64,000 nt of DNA from Watersipora subatra (GCF_963576615.1 NC_088708.1:62412672-62476671); one strand, 5' to 3'. Positions 49,985 to 63,955 are shown, counted from the stretch's first letter. Numbers and translations: made by a program. The notes: a model not told the origin generated them from the letters alone.

Positions 49985-50360
49985 GTTGACACTCGAGACT
50001 GGTGTTGAGATATGTTGATACCTTTAAAGAGTATGACTAGTGGTGAGACATGCTGACACTTGAGAGAAGTGTCATGAGTATTGAGACATGCAGACATTTG
50101 AGAGAAGTGTCACAAGTATTGAAATACGCTGACACTTGAGAGAAGTGTCACTAGTATTGAGACATGCTGACACCTTAGAGAAGTATCACTATTGCTGAGA
50201 CATGCTGACACTTGACAGAAGTGTCATGAGTATTGAGATGTGCTGACACTTGAGAAAAGTGTCACAAGCATTGAGATATGCTGACACTTGAAAGAACTGC
50301 CACTAGTATTGAGATATGCTGATACTTGAAAGAAGTGTCACCAGTGCTATGACATGCAGA
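49985..50360. repeat. 38-bp tandem array with an inner inverted repeat
   Basis: About ten diverged 38-bp units of the form TGAGACATGCTGACACTTGA and on. Most units carry GACACTT, then GAGAG, then AAGTGTC, a 7-bp stem, so a transcript could form a row of small hairpins. Confidence 0.9.
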
Positions 50361-50724
50361 CAATGACATTGCTAGCAGAACATTTTAATAAATATGATTT
50401 ATTATATTAGATTTTCTAAATGTAAGGTGATAAATAGAAGATGTGTGATCAAAGATTCTGAGTATAGTTGTACTTATTGATTCAACTGCTCTATAGGTAG
50501 CTACACACCATAGTTGAGACATTGTATGTTGTTAATAGGTATCCTTAATATGTCATTTGGCATTACCGGTGTATCATTATATATTTAGTTTAGAATAATT
50601 TACTCCTTCCTCTGAATTCCTATGCAGTCGTATTGGTTCGACTCTGATTGTGCAACATGGCACATGTGATCACTAACCTACATGTATGTCATGACATTTA
50701 CAAAGTTGTTTTTGAGTTTTATTA

Positions 50725-50975
50725 ATAGGTCATGTTGTAAGTTCCATTACCAGATTATGCTGGAAGTTTTCTCCCGAGGTCAAGCTGTAAGTTGTATCAC
50801 TAGGCCAAGCTGTGAGTTTCGTTACCAGGTCATGCTAGAAGTTTCATTACCAGGTCATGCTAGAAGTTTCATTACCATGTCATGCTGGAGGTTTCATTGC
50901 CAGGTCATGCTGGAAGTTTCATTATCAGGTTATGCTGTAAAATTTATTATTATTTCAAGCTGTAAGTTTTATTGG
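50725..50975. repeat. 25-bp tandem array
   Basis: About ten diverged units of CAGGTCATGCTAGAAGTTTC plus five bases; the central copies (50825-50925) are the best kept. Confidence 0.9.
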
Positions 50976-53900
50976 GTTATGTTGTGGGTTTCATGACACA
51001 ATGAAGATTTTTGGCGTTGTTGTCTAAGTCCACAATTAGTCTCGTCTCTAAACTGTTGTTATAGTTGGTACATGAACTAGCTTTTCTGTTACTCAGTAAC
51101 TTATGAGCACCAGTAACACTCTTTGGTACTCTACATCTGAAAGCATTCCATTCATCTTAAAGCCCACTGCTGTCCTCCGTAAGTCCTTAAAACTATGCAC
51201 TAAACAGGGCGGTAAAAGAGGAAAAAATGAATGATCCTCTGCCAATTGTACCACCCCGAGATGCATTGCCATTGCAAGTGTCTTTAGTAACATTGCATTG
51301 TGCAGCATGCAGCATCTCATAGCATCTCCTGTGACACGTGTCAGTTCTAACAAGGTTAAGGATTTCACTCCCAGTCTACTTATCTTGCAGACAGTTGGTT
51401 TGAATCCTGGCTGGAGAAAAGCCTGCTGGTTTATTCTAGATCTGAGCAATCATTTAGCCATAAGTATTATATGATAGGCGCGATGGTGTCATATTGTCGT
51501 AACAATATGTTCTTTGATGTGTTATTTCAGGATATAATAAAAATCTTCTGGATATCTGCTAAATTTAAATGAGCAACTCATTACTGTAGCTTTAGTTTCA
51601 GTGTGGTTGTTGTAGAACATGACTCAAAGGTTTGTGGGAATGTCTCATCTTAGCATAATTAAGTCTACTTTACATTCTTAGCAAGTTTTTATTTTTTTGG
51701 ATCTGTAGTAACATATCTCTCTTTTCTGCTATAAATCGCTAGATGCTCTACATTGTTTTTTGTATTTCATGAAAGTGTCTGATCTTTGTTGCCTGGTGGT
51801 ACACGATACTTGAGAACTCAAGTATATTGTTATATTATATTATATGTTATATTATATTAGTTATCATATTATAATACCTAGTAGGGTTGTAATGCTCATG
51901 ACGCAAATTAAAACTAGATAGTCCTACTAATGCATTAACAAGTCAAAACCAAGTAAACACCTGTGATCAAACTTCTTGCCAATCATTATGCTTTCCAACT
52001 CATCAAGGAACCGATCAGTTTTAACTAATGTTGCAGCCAATAAAACAACTACGTTGTCACAAAAACTAAAGAGTGGTTGAAAGCGTGCCAAATCCGCGAT
52101 AGCACTAGTCATGTTAAACAATTGTTAGCAAATCATGTTAACCGATAAAACACTTCCTTGATTAACGATTACTGAAACTCATAAATAAAAAAATTTCACT
52201 CTTTCCTCATGGGGTGTAATGATCTTATCCCATTGGCTGTCATAACTGAATAATCGGCTGAAAGTTAGCTGATTGGCTGTCGAAGAACTTTTTTGGATTT
52301 ATCAGTTTGTTTGGCAAAGTCTTGTCAATATTTTTTTAGATTACTGGAGTGAATCAACCTATAAACATGCAAACTATTGACAGTATTGAGTAAGACCATG
52401 CGGGTTCTGAGGTAATCAAAATATTTGAGTAGTACCACATGCAATTATGCATACAAGCTTGGTGAGAAGGTGATTAGAAGCCTGTTTAGTAGATACACAA
52501 TTATTGTGTATCTACTAGACTGGTAAATATAATTTCATGCAATAAGTACCTAAGTCATCTTGTTGAAATTTCTGATAAAAGTACTTAATTCTATGCTTTT
52601 TGTGAAAAGTACCTAAGTCCAAATAAAAATATTGTTTTTTATCCAAAATACTGAATGATACATGATCATGCCTTCTGCCTTTTGTACCTAGACTAGTTAG
52701 GAGTCCTTGCACAGAAATTTTAGTATTCGTGATGAATATTTTGATTTTAATCATCATTTGAAAATCTGAATGTGATTATCTCAGAATCTATTTAATGTGA
52801 CTTAAGGACTTTTAGCACTGAGGTCTTCAATTATGTAACTACTTCTTTTCTACAATAAATTAAGAAGAAACTACGTAATTATATGAAAATCATTTTGCTT
52901 GAATTTTGAGTTTTTTAAAAGGTGTTTGATGTTGATAATGAGAAGAATATTTTATTACAAATACAAAAGTTAGTAGTATAATGCATACAACGCAAACTCA
53001 CCTACTCAAAGTTGTAAAAATCTTAATAGCAGAATCCTCAGGCAAATGATGAATGTTTTCAGACATACTGTGTTTTGTTTTTTAGCTTTTATCTTTATTT
53101 ACCAGCTCTTCTGTTTTTATTTAGCCGGATATAAGCTTTTTCATGAGATTGGCTGTGAGAAGTAGAGTTTAACTACTTGATGAACAGAACAAGCGGAATA
53201 ACGTTAGCACAACTCTCAGTACCTAATTTGACTACGCTGTATAGTTGAATCAGATAGTACAAGGTGACAAATAATGCTATGAGAAAAGTATCTATAGAAA
53301 CCACTAGTTTAGCGCATAGCTAACAATAAGGCTCAGATTTGGCTAAAATACCTCTGCAAGCTATAGCTATAAGGTGGAAGGGTATCCCAAAAATACAAGG
53401 TAGGGTAACATCGTAAGGCAGAGGCTGTCATATCAAGATTACACAAATTTCTTTGTATGTTTAAATTGCTAAACGCAGAGCAAAGCAGCTGTAGTTTTTA
53501 TGATTTTCCTTATACCCAGTCATTTTAATATAATAATTTTGAACTCTTTTAGCATTATGATAAGCAACAGAGTATGTCAAGAGTGGACAACTCCCTTGTA
53601 TGCTTCATAAAAATTAAAGCATATTGATTTTACCATCCATTTCTTACCTCTTCAACCTTCAAATGTTAAGAAAGAACCATGTATACGCTTTTTTGGAACT
53701 GCATTGGGTAGATAACAACTTTAACAAAATCGGTCAGCTTTGAGTTGGCTTGTAAGGATTAATTTTGTGGTTGGGTATTTTAATAAAACTACCTGCTAAA
53801 CATATTATATGATATTATTCTAGAATGAACAGACATTCATATAATATTGTGAACCTGTATTTAGTGATCTTTATGTGGAGTTGTCTACCCAAGCAAAGTT

Positions 53901-54999
53901 GCTAAAACTAAAGGTTACTTTTGAAGCATTGAATATGTTATATGAATATTTTTTATGTGTTTTTGGATGGTTGTAAATGCGTAATTATTTGCTATGTGCA
54001 GTTTTATTGAAAATTATGAAACATACTTTTAATGTAAGTAACACTTACTGCACCCATAAAAATGTACGATTATTAAGTGCTATCTTTAAACTAACATTAT
54101 GCATATACGAGTTATTATAACTCATATTTCATGCATAGGTATATGAAGGTAAAGTCAAACAATTTGCTACTTTCACTGAACCAAATTTAAAGTTTATTTT
54201 ATAGTTTTACACTGCTCTATTAAAGTCTCTATATTCTCTGTAAATGCAATCAGAGAACTATAATAGTATTCCGATGTTGCATGAAAAATTTAACATAGAT
54301 CTTGTTTATATTATATGCCAAAGACCACCTCATAGGCATAGGCAGCCATAGTTATAAAATACATACACTGAGGCTCTAATTAGTTATCAAAATAGTGTTA
54401 AAAAGCTTGAAGTAACTGTACTATAGATCTATACTGAAGATCAATTTGATGAAATGTTTTTTGGTTACTCATGCAGAAAGGTTACAAATCACAACTTTTA
54501 AACTTTTGCTGCAAATTAATAATACACTCTTTGTGTTGACCTAATTAATAAAACCATCTCTAAAGCTGCCAATTTTTGTCAACCACCTCATTGGAAGTAT
54601 TGTTAATAACATAATGGCAAAATAAAAATATGAAGATACTTTATGATACATATTGTATAAAGCTACAGCTTGAAAGATTGCCTTGAAACAATCACAAATG
54701 CTTGATGCCAAAATTAACTCAACATTGTTTACAAACTGCAGTAATTTTTTGCATTATACTGTTTATTGTAAACATATCTACCTACACCAAAACACTCCAT
54801 ATTGTCATGCCGCTTGTCGTACATAGAGGGTTATCTACCCAAATAATTTTACTTTATATAGAGTAATCCCCTCTTTTAAGCTACAAGAATACTTCTATGT
54901 AGGTGCAAACATGCTGCTACATCGTGTCAACAAAACGACAACATCAACATCCAATAACATTCGTGCTCTAAATATAGTAACTTTTGCTCAACATTTGTA
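50976..54999. other. Intergenic, no recognised gene
   Basis: AT-rich DNA upstream of the RIT-like gene. It contains a (TATAT)n-like run near 51825-51875 and a perfect hairpin at 52487-52517. The minus-strand frames at 51093-51449 and 51927-52121 show no family signature. Confidence 0.4.
52487..52517. repeat. Perfect 15-bp hairpin, 1-nt loop
   Basis: TAGTAGATACACAAT at 52487-52501 is the exact complement of 52503-52517. It could be a cruciform or replication-error palindrome; there is no terminator-like T run. Confidence 0.9.
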
Positions 55000-55081
55000 G
55001 AGAATGTTAGGACGGCGTCCATTTAGAGTCGTGCTGGCAAGAAAAACAAAATGAGTTTATATTCTGCCAACTTGTTCATAA
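55000..55081 (+). other. Possible 5' noncoding exon of the RIT-like gene
   Basis: A segment ending CATAAG followed by GTGAGTGG, a strong donor, lies upstream of an acceptor at 55855 (TTATTTGTAG), 85 bp before the ATG at 55941. Joined, it would give a 16-codon upstream open frame beginning MSLYSANLF. The exon's left edge is not defined by the sequence. This is inference from splice signals only. Confidence 0.35.
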
Positions 55082-55940
55082 GGTGAGTGGATTGCTGTTT
55101 CATCATCGTGAGCAACCTTTTTACTAGTACAGAACCTTTTTTAACAAATAGAAAAAAAAGAATCAGGCGCAACTTGTTAGGGCTAAATAATAAACTTATT
55201 TTTTAATAGCACTGCGCATCACCTAGTTTGTGTGAACGTTTTCTAACCAGTCCTCTACAGTAATAGTTTTATTCAACGTATTGCAATTTAATGTTGGCGT
55301 TTTTCATGCAGAAGCTAGTTCGATTTAGTTTTGAGTAACTGAAACTTGTCAATAAAGTTGACTCGATTATTAATGCTGCGTCACCTATATCGTTTTGGAA
55401 GTCACAGCAGTAGCTAACAAGATTTGGAAACTCACATTAATTTTAAACCTTTGTTACAACTAGAAGTTAAGTGCACTTTTGTCATAAGTCGGTGCTTGTT
55501 CAATCCAATAAAAAAATTTAACTATATTTTTTTAATGAGGTTTTCTACGACTACTCTTATAATCTGAAGTTGAATTGTAATAAACACCTCAATGATCACT
55601 TTTCTAGAAATGGCCTGATGCCTCTGGATTTTTTGTCAGAATCGCCTCGTGACTGATGTTATGTTAACTTTCGAATGTTGTCAGGCTATGCATTTTGTAA
55701 CAAATCACACCTGCTGTTGGCTCTATCATTTTCTCATATAATGATAATGGATGCGATTCTACAGCGATATCGTCAAAGCTATAATGGCTCAAAATACGAT
55801 GTTGGCTTAACAATGTAAACTTGTTGTTTTACTCGATTCACATATTTATTTGTAGGGAAGGTATCTTCACGTAGGGCTTTTAAGTGACTGATCTTTACTT
55901 CTGAAGAAAGCTGATTACTAGATATTTGGTTAGTTCCAAA

Positions 55941-58900
55941 ATGTCAGGAAAAACAGACTCTCTCGGTAAAGAGAGGCACAGTCTTCCATATAAAATAGTA
56001 ATACTTGGAGATGGTGGAGTAGGAAAATCAGGTGAGAAAAAATACTGTCTTCAGAAACCTTCAGAATAGTGTATGTAAGTTGTGCCTGTAATGGGACACT
56101 GTACCATCCCATGTAAGGATGTACTTTTGCATTCATAGCATATATATAAGTATGCCTTTTTGTTCATAACATGCACCAAAAGTTTGACCTCTGCTTGTCT
56201 TGTTGCTTCCGTTGTTGCCTTTTACTGTAGTGCCTCTTCTATGAAACATCAATGGTTGATGTATTTGTGAATATATTGTTGCAGCTTTGACCATGCAGTT
56301 CGTTTCAAGCACATTTGTGGAGACCCATGACCCTACCATCGGTAAGCCATGCTAACAATTTTGTTTCATTTTGCCTAGCGAGTTGACATTAATCCTTTAG
56401 CAAATGACTTGGAAAATATCCAGGAGTGGTCTCTGTAATGTTTATGTATGTAACAGGCTCAAGGCACCCTATGTTTTTAGTTGTCTATAGTGACCAGCTG
56501 GGCCCTACTACTAGGGATTGGTTCAGGCATGATTGATTACCTCACAGTCTCCGGCTGTGCCTAAAAACTGTTGTTTTGGACTTAGCGAATTACAACCCCA
56601 TTGTTGACAGAGCTCATTATTGGAACCCAAACTATAGCTGTGTAATGGCGCTTACTAAAGTTATAATCACTTTGATCTGCACTCTGTTAATCAGGGGCTA
56701 GAGATTAGTCAAGTAATTAGCCACAATTTTCGGTTAGTCTCTAATCTCTAACCATTGGAGACCCCTGGGATGCCTGTTTAGTGTATATCCTCAAAACTGG
56801 ATCATCCAGGTCCCATGCTTGCTAATATGTTGATATTTTGTTGTTGTGGTCTTACAGAGGATGCTTACAGACAACAATGCATTGTGGATGGCGAAATAGC
56901 TCATCTTGACATCCTTGACACTGCTGGACAGGTAGGTGACTGTTACAGGATAACACTGCACAGGTTGTGGATGAGAAACATACTTGGAACATTCCAGTGA
57001 TTGAAAGGTACATTGCGAGGTGTTTTTATGGAGTCAATGTCATTTTTCTAGTGGTTCAAGAACATTGTTTATATCACATCACCGTCAGACAGGCTTGCCA
57101 ATATGGCAGGAGCTCGTTTGTTAGTTAGGCGATTTGCCAGATTGCATCGCCGCATACGCAGCAAACACCAGCAGTCCTTTCCTCCATTTCACAATATTTA
57201 CCCGAGCTTCTTCTGTTACAGCGCGAGTTCACAGCTATGAGAGAGCAGTACATGAGAAGCGGAGAAGGTTTTATTATATGCTACTCGGTGACGGACAGGC
57301 GCAGCTTCAATGAAGTGAAGGAGTACAGTAGGCTGGTTAAGAGAGTGAGATGCAGCGAGAATATACCCATCATACTTGTGGGCAATAAACTGGACCTGGC
57401 CAGCAGCAGACAGGTCAGTCTAATGCCACTACGATGCCTTTTGGGTGCTAAATAAATCTGCCAGATTACTTTCACTGTCTCAGATATCGTTTGTCTCGAA
57501 CTCCAAGAAAATATAACAGTTTAGCTGTATGTATCTGCCAACCACGCATCAGCTACAACTCTTGCTAGAATCTGATGCGCTTCAAGCTCTGTAAAGTATG
57601 GGTCGAAGTTTTCAGAAGGAAGTGCTATTGAAACAGAGATAGGAGGTACCTATAAAGTTTGCTAACCACTTTCCAGTTCAAGAATAAATTCTAATTATTT
57701 GCATACTGCAATTGCTCAATAGTCTTTTGTAAGTATTTTTGTGAGTATTAGTCATATGTTGAATTTTAAAAGGTGAGGATTAAGGATTGTGTGATCGCGC
57801 TTCCCATGAATAAACTGTGAGAGAACTATTAACAATATCAGTCAGTCATTGAGTCATAGGTTTATGAAACCGCTATCAGCTCAAGTACTACAGGTGGTTG
57901 CGTCAAAGAATGACAGTTTGGTGAACTGGTTGCACTGCCCATGAATTGTATCGCCATATTGCATTGAAACACCCTCAGCATATAGATGTTTCAGTACCTA
58001 CCTATACAACAACCGGAACACCTCACGTAGTGAAACCTTACTGAACAGCAAGCCGACTTTAACATAAGTTTTTATGGTTGACTTTGCTTGCCATTTTTTG
58101 CAAACTCACCTATGCGAGTATTATTAGCAGACAGGAAGCGCTAATGTCAATTGTTCTCTGTATTTAAATTGAACAGGGTGTAGAACACTTATATTACTTT
58201 TTGAATATTGAAAATACACAAAAAATAGCTAATATCTAGTATCCTAAGACGTCCATGACTAGGCCTTGCATTATTTCCCTTTATTTTTAGTGTTGGTGAA
58301 AGACATATAGTTAAGAGACTCGATGCTAAAACAAGAATTAAAGTTTTTTTAAATAAAGCCAATTTATTTATTACCTTTTTTAAGACAAGGTCAGGTGAAA
58401 ACTGATGAAGGGATTTTTGGCCGTTGACTTAAATATTAAAAACCTAACAATTGAATTATGCACAATACTACCCACAATTCCTTTGGTACAAGAAAATTAT
58501 ATAGCGCTATTGCTCAACATTCAACAAACTAGTAAAGGCCTTAAATTAGCAATTTTCTTGGTTACACACTTGCCACAAAATTCCTGTCCATCTGCACTCA
58601 ACCAACTGTGTTTACCAGTCTTACCCACTAGAATTTCAGAATTATGTTGGGCTATTATATATACTCTGCTGTTCTTAAAAGCATGCAGTTATGTATTCGA
58701 CCCATTGTAGTGTAAAACTTAAAAGTTTCAGCCATTTATGAATTGACTATCTATCACCATTGTTATATGGAACGAGTCGGATAGCCGCGTGCAGTTATTT
58801 AATGATAATTGTTGCTGGAATATTCTTGGATCTCTTTGGCCATCTGGCAGGCACCAGAACAGGCGATCCAATAGTGTGCCATTCCATATGAGAAAAAGAA

Positions 58901-61900
58901 TTGTTGCAAGCCACTACTCTACAATATGAATACTCCATGCTAGTGCTGGGCCAAGTACTTCTTGGCCAACATTTTTTGTCCACTCTACTCAACGGATGTG
59001 TGTACCAAAACCCCAACTTGCAAGTCAAAATCTGAACACGCAAGATCGAAACCTCAATTACCCGAGACTCGATAGAAGATAAACCCGCTAGTTTAACGGG
59101 TTTTGTTACCCGTGCCCAGCACTACTCCACACCATCTATTAAGTTTCATGACCAGAAATCTGCTAAGTAGTGTTTTTTACAACAGCTAACAAATTGTCAC
59201 TTTGCAACAACATTGTATTTTTGACCACTGAGACAAGTTTCATAAAGGTAAGCTTACAGATGGGAGTAATAACACTTTTTAAACTAATGGATGTAATTGT
59301 GTTGCTACCCAGATATCAACTCGGTATATGAAACAATTAGTTCATGGAGAGAATGAAATTAGTACATTCAAGTATGCAATGCATACTTGTAATTTTCCTG
59401 CTTCTGGCTGACCATTCCCATAGTTGCACCTGGTGTTTATTTGAAGGCAAATGTAACATTCCCAAATATTTTTATAGATTATGCAATGAGGTTTTATTCC
59501 ATGAGCCATCTTGTCTCTAATACCCAAACATTGAGGAAAGATTTTGGAATGGTAGAGAAGCAGAAATGTCAAAACCAAAACAATTTATCACTGCCAAGAG
59601 CTAGCGAGCTTTAGCAAATCTGTTTAGCGGTTTGAAATTATTGAACTAGTTTAATTTAAAAGAGATGTTTTTTTCCAAGTTTTTGCAAAACCATATCGTG
59701 CATTCATTTACAAGCAACCTTTTCACATAGCAAAAAGTCTCTATAATGTGTCAGTTAAGCCGCTACACCACGAAGATTATTTCAAGTAGCGTTAAACATT
59801 TCGCAGGAACATACGATTGCTTTGTTTACTGCTGATGTTGATCAAGATATCTTATGTTGATCAAGATATCTTATGTTGATCAAGATATCTTATGATGATC
59901 AAGAAAAAGTCATGAGATTTCTAATAGCAACATAAAAAGATCAAACCCTGTTTTATCTTATAGTTAATGTCACAAGATTAGCTACCAGTTCATGATTCCA
60001 AAAAGCAGCTTTACGCATTTTATGTAAAATTTACTACAAAAATCATCCTTTATGACGTGATATTAAATCTTGCAAACCAATATATTTAATTAGTGAACTG
60101 GCCATTGACGCTTAGTTTTCAATAAACCACTGTCCATGATAAAGTGTGAATAACAAAAGATTGAAACTAGAAGGTAGATAGAAGTGTATAAATACTAGGT
60201 CAACTAAGATCGACGGAAATTAGATCGATGCAATTTAGATCGATGCAATTTGAAAGATTGATCCTGTCAATGTACATGTACTGCTGTTGAAGGAAAAAGG
60301 TTGGTTCTTGAAGATCAACTCTATTCTGCTAGAAACTCGCCTTAATGTTGCAAAATAATGAATATGGCTTATTTCATATTAACATTTGAATTTGAGTCCG
60401 TCATTGTTGCTAGCAGTCATTGTTGCTAGCAACCTCGACACACCATTCGCGTGACACCTGCAATTATTACTTCTACACTTATCAACACACAGATTAAATT
60501 AGATTGAATGAAATCAATCCTGTGAAGTCATATAGACCGACTGACATATTTGGCAGCTCTTAAATTTTACCAAAATAAATATTTTATGAGTTTTGAAGAT
60601 GGAGCATATCTCCGACATGGACATTGTTGGCTGGTCTTAAGTACTTCTTAGTAGCGATGAGAACACATGAATCATACGGAATCACATGACCGTGTAAAAT
60701 GTCAAGTCAGCAATGATGATTGTTTGTGTTTAATATATACCAGCTTTTTCCATGCCTAGTGCTCTCCCTAGTGATTTAGCCACATGTATAATCTTGCTAT
60801 CTGATGATGACATTGTCAAATTGAATGTCAGCCACTGCAGTAGATGGTAGTCCAGTCTTCATGCATAAATAATATTGGTTTGGCTAGTTTTGCGAGGTCA
60901 TTGCTTTTCTTTTTCTCAATCCATGGACATGCTATTAGAAATGAACATTTACATAAAATATTATCATATGTGTAACGCGTTTAGCATCAATGGGTATGGT
61001 TACTACGCCATGTGGAAACAATCAGAATCTGTATCTCGCCGTTAAATTTTACTGATGCTTAACTGTGATTAGCTAGCTTTCACTCTTCGACCATTTTATA
61101 TCTCGTGGCATCCTTAGATGGTTGATTGCTAAATGAGCAAATCTTGTTCATACTCAGTCGTAGGTAACACTTGTAAATTCGCGAAAGCAACGCACCCTAG
61201 GTGAAGAAGTCCCTAGGTGAAGAAGTCCCTATGTGACGAGGTATTTGATGTGATGAGATAAATGCCGTAGGTGGTCCTTACAAGTTTTGATTTAATCAAT
61301 GGATATAATATATTATTTATATCAAGTTCTATTGTTATTACTCATCTATCCATTGTTATTGACTATTACAGCTGCCCATGATGGTCACTATTATACATAT
61401 TATTATGCATATTGTATCAATGAAGTAACAACTGTATGATACAATTTCACATGCGTGTTTAAAAAAATTTCTATGTTGTTACTTCACTAATTGCATGCCT
61501 TAATAGTATGTTTATCAATTTTTGAGCCCAGCAACCACCACAGTTTGTAATGGGTATACTATACTATAGGAAGGAGTGGTTGTCTGTGTATTATGAGGCC
61601 TGCACCCACACATCTTCTCAACTATTTCCTCCTTGGCCTCAACTTTTGTGTTCCCTTTCCTCATCAACACGATAATTGTTTATGAGTTGGCAGCCCACAT
61701 CACTATTACAGATCCCAACAGACTGTCCCTCAGATATCTATAATTATGCTTTTATACATCAGGCAATGTCTCAATCCAGGGTTGTTATTGTTGATTCATC
61801 TTTATCTTCTCCAGGGCTGTAAAATCACTGTGAATAACTGCCATATGAAGCTAATTTCCAGAGATAATGGTCTTCTAGCTGAACATTTAGTAAACACGAT

Positions 61901-62406
61901 GCTTGGACAGAAATGAGCTCCCATCGCGACCACCTCATTGCGCACCTAGTGTCCAGGCCATCAAGAACTCACACCTAGTCAATTTTCAGTTTATTTACCC
62001 AACTTCAAAAAACGAAATTCCTTTCGTGTCAGAATCAATGTTTTGCACACGCTAAAGCTGGTTTGCTCTAGCGGGCTTTGTTTAGAGTTGCTGGTCGTAT
62101 GTATAGGCCATTGTGAGAGAGGAATGTGAACTATGCAGTCCTCGATAACCATGGCTCTTTGTTTTGTAGGTGCCAATTGCGGAGGGCCAAGCGCTGGCCG
62201 ATCAATACGGCTGCCCTTTTTTTGAAAGCTCTGCTGCAAGACGTCAAGGCGTTGATGAAATATTCCACCAGATTATTAGACAAGTCCGAAAGACTGAGAG
62301 AGTGAAATACAATGAGATGACTAAGAAACACAAGAACGGTGGCTTTAGACAATGTTTGAAACAGATAAAGAATTGGGCTAAATCTCCGAAGCAACGGAAA
62401 GCCTGA
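55941..62406 (+). CDS. RIT: RIT/Ric-type Ras GTPase, five exons, 216 aa
   Basis: Small GTPase of the RIT1/RIT2/Drosophila Ric group, a plasma-membrane switch linked to MAPK signalling in other animals. Exons: 55941-56031, 56285-56341, 56858-56931, 57222-57413, 62170-62406, all GT-AG and in phase. Visible motifs: P-loop GDGGVGKS (23-30); effector region HDPTIEDAY (45-53), the RIT-specific version; DTAGQ (70-74) with the catalytic Gln present; [25 protein letters not shown] (129-132); and ESSAA (157-161). There is no C-terminal CAAX box; the tail is Lys/Arg-rich ([12 protein letters not shown]), as in RIT proteins that bind membrane by charge. Human RIT1 is 219 aa, so this is complete. Intron 4 is 4.8 kb. 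The P-loop has Asp at the second position, where RIT1 has Ala. Confidence 0.95.
59838..59900. repeat. 19-bp tandem repeat in RIT intron 4
   Basis: About 3.3 copies of ATGTTGATCAAGATATCTT. Confidence 0.93.
61195..61242. repeat. 16-bp tandem repeat in RIT intron 4
   Basis: Two exact copies and one partial copy of CCCTAGGTGAAGAAGT. Confidence 0.9.
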
Positions 62407-62882
62407 TTTTTTATAATCTTTTTATATTTATTTAGTCTTCCATTAGGAAAGTGAAACTGGTTAACTAGCTATTGCAATTGAAGATTGGATACAAAAAAGA
62501 GACTTACCGCGCGCCTACCCTTTCTTCCAAACAGTAGCTAGAACTCATCAATGCACAAACAATTGGCCCTCCTGTCTCGTCTCTGTATTCTCAAACTGGT
62601 TATTTTAACTAATTATAGTTGAAAAGACTCAAATACCTCCGTCTCTTCCCTAAATGTAAGTCTACTAGTCCCATAGTAAGCTGTTGTACATTAGCCTGCT
62701 CATACACGAAGCTATGTCACTTCCACCACTGTACAGTTGTGTATAATATTTATTACCCTCAGCTGGCCATAGCTAGCTCACACTTTGAAATAGAACATTG
62801 GTGCATATTATAGATAAATTAAAAGGTTAAGAAATGTTCGTAAACATTTGTGTAAATATGGCTGATATAGAGATAAAATATA

Positions 62883-62921
62883 ATCACTGATATGATCACT
62901 GATATGATCACTGATATGTTT
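62883..62921. repeat. 14-bp tandem repeat downstream of RIT
   Basis: Three copies of CACTGATATGAT followed by two bases, within the probable 3' UTR. Confidence 0.85.
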
Positions 62922-63001
62922 ATAATTGCAATTGCATTCCTACTTATCCAGTTTTATGTTGAGAAACTTCATCCCATTGCCATGGAACAACTTTTTCTAC
63001 A

Positions 63002-63007
63002 AATAAA
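63002..63007 (+). terminator. Candidate poly(A) signal of the RIT-like gene
   Basis: AATAAA about 600 bp after the stop. A second AATAAA lies near 63203. Confidence 0.35.
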
Positions 63008-63486
63008 GTATAACAACCATGCCTTGTATTCCTCTCTCGTATGACTCAATCAACTTGATCAGAGCTGCTGACAGCTATGAAAAGCTGGATGAAAAGCTGG
63101 ATGAAAAGCTGACATCAACGTACTCCAATTGCCAACTGACATTTTGCAAAGAGCATTAGCCGAGCTTAGTGGATAAGTTGAATAGTTATAATTCAATTTA
63201 TAAATAAAGCAATTTATTTATTGACCTAGCGCAGATGATGCCATTTCCACTCTAATGGCTGACATTGATTGCGATAGACACTTGTACATGTAGGCTTTGG
63301 TTACCACCGTTCATACTTTTTGCTATCATTTTTATGGCTGTGCTCAGTAAGTTTAAAGTTTACAATTGACAAAAACGAAAAACAACTAATGGACTTATTA
63401 ATAAAGCTATTCTCTGTGACATAGAATGGCTACAACGCTGCTGTCACGATTCATCAAAACACTACACCTTCACCGTGAGAATGTGT

Positions 63487-63955
63487 TGAATACATCTATT
63501 GAAAGCTGAGAATATAACATACATCTATTGAAAGCTGTGAATGTGAACATACATCTATTGAAAGCTGAGAATGTGAACATACATCTATTAAAAGATGAGA
63601 ATGTGAACATGAACATACACCTATTGAAAGCTGAGAATGTGAACATAGGCTACATCTATTGAAAGCTGAGAATGTGAACATACATCTATTGAAAGCTGAG
63701 AATGTGAACATACCGGTACACCTATTGAAAGATGAGAATGTGAACATACATCTATTGAAAGATGAGAATGTGAACATACATATATTGAAAGATGAGAATG
63801 TGAACATACATCTATTGAAAGATGAGAATGTGAACATACATCTATTGAAAGATGAGAATGTGAACATACATCTATTGAAAGCTGAGAATGTGAACATACC
63901 GGTACGCCTATTGAAAGATGAGAATGTGAAAATACATCTATTGAAAGCTGCTCAT
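63487..63955. repeat. 30-bp tandem array at the right edge
   Basis: About 15 units of 30 bp (CATCTATTGAAAGCTGAGAA plus ten bases), in two main variants (AAAGCTGAG and AAAGATGAG). Two units carry an extra CCGGTAC-type insertion near 63715 and 63900, which suggests a higher-order duplication of about 185 bp. Its minus-strand open frames are repeat artefacts. Confidence 0.95.

Noticed and set aside
51093-51449. Minus-strand 118-codon frame between the protease and RIT genes
   Set aside because: No domain, mixed composition, and the opposite strand contains a tRNA-like B-box, so a repeat fragment is more likely.
63487-63955. CRISPR-like appearance of regularly spaced repeats
   Set aside because: The units are directly adjacent without unique spacers and the genome is eukaryotic.
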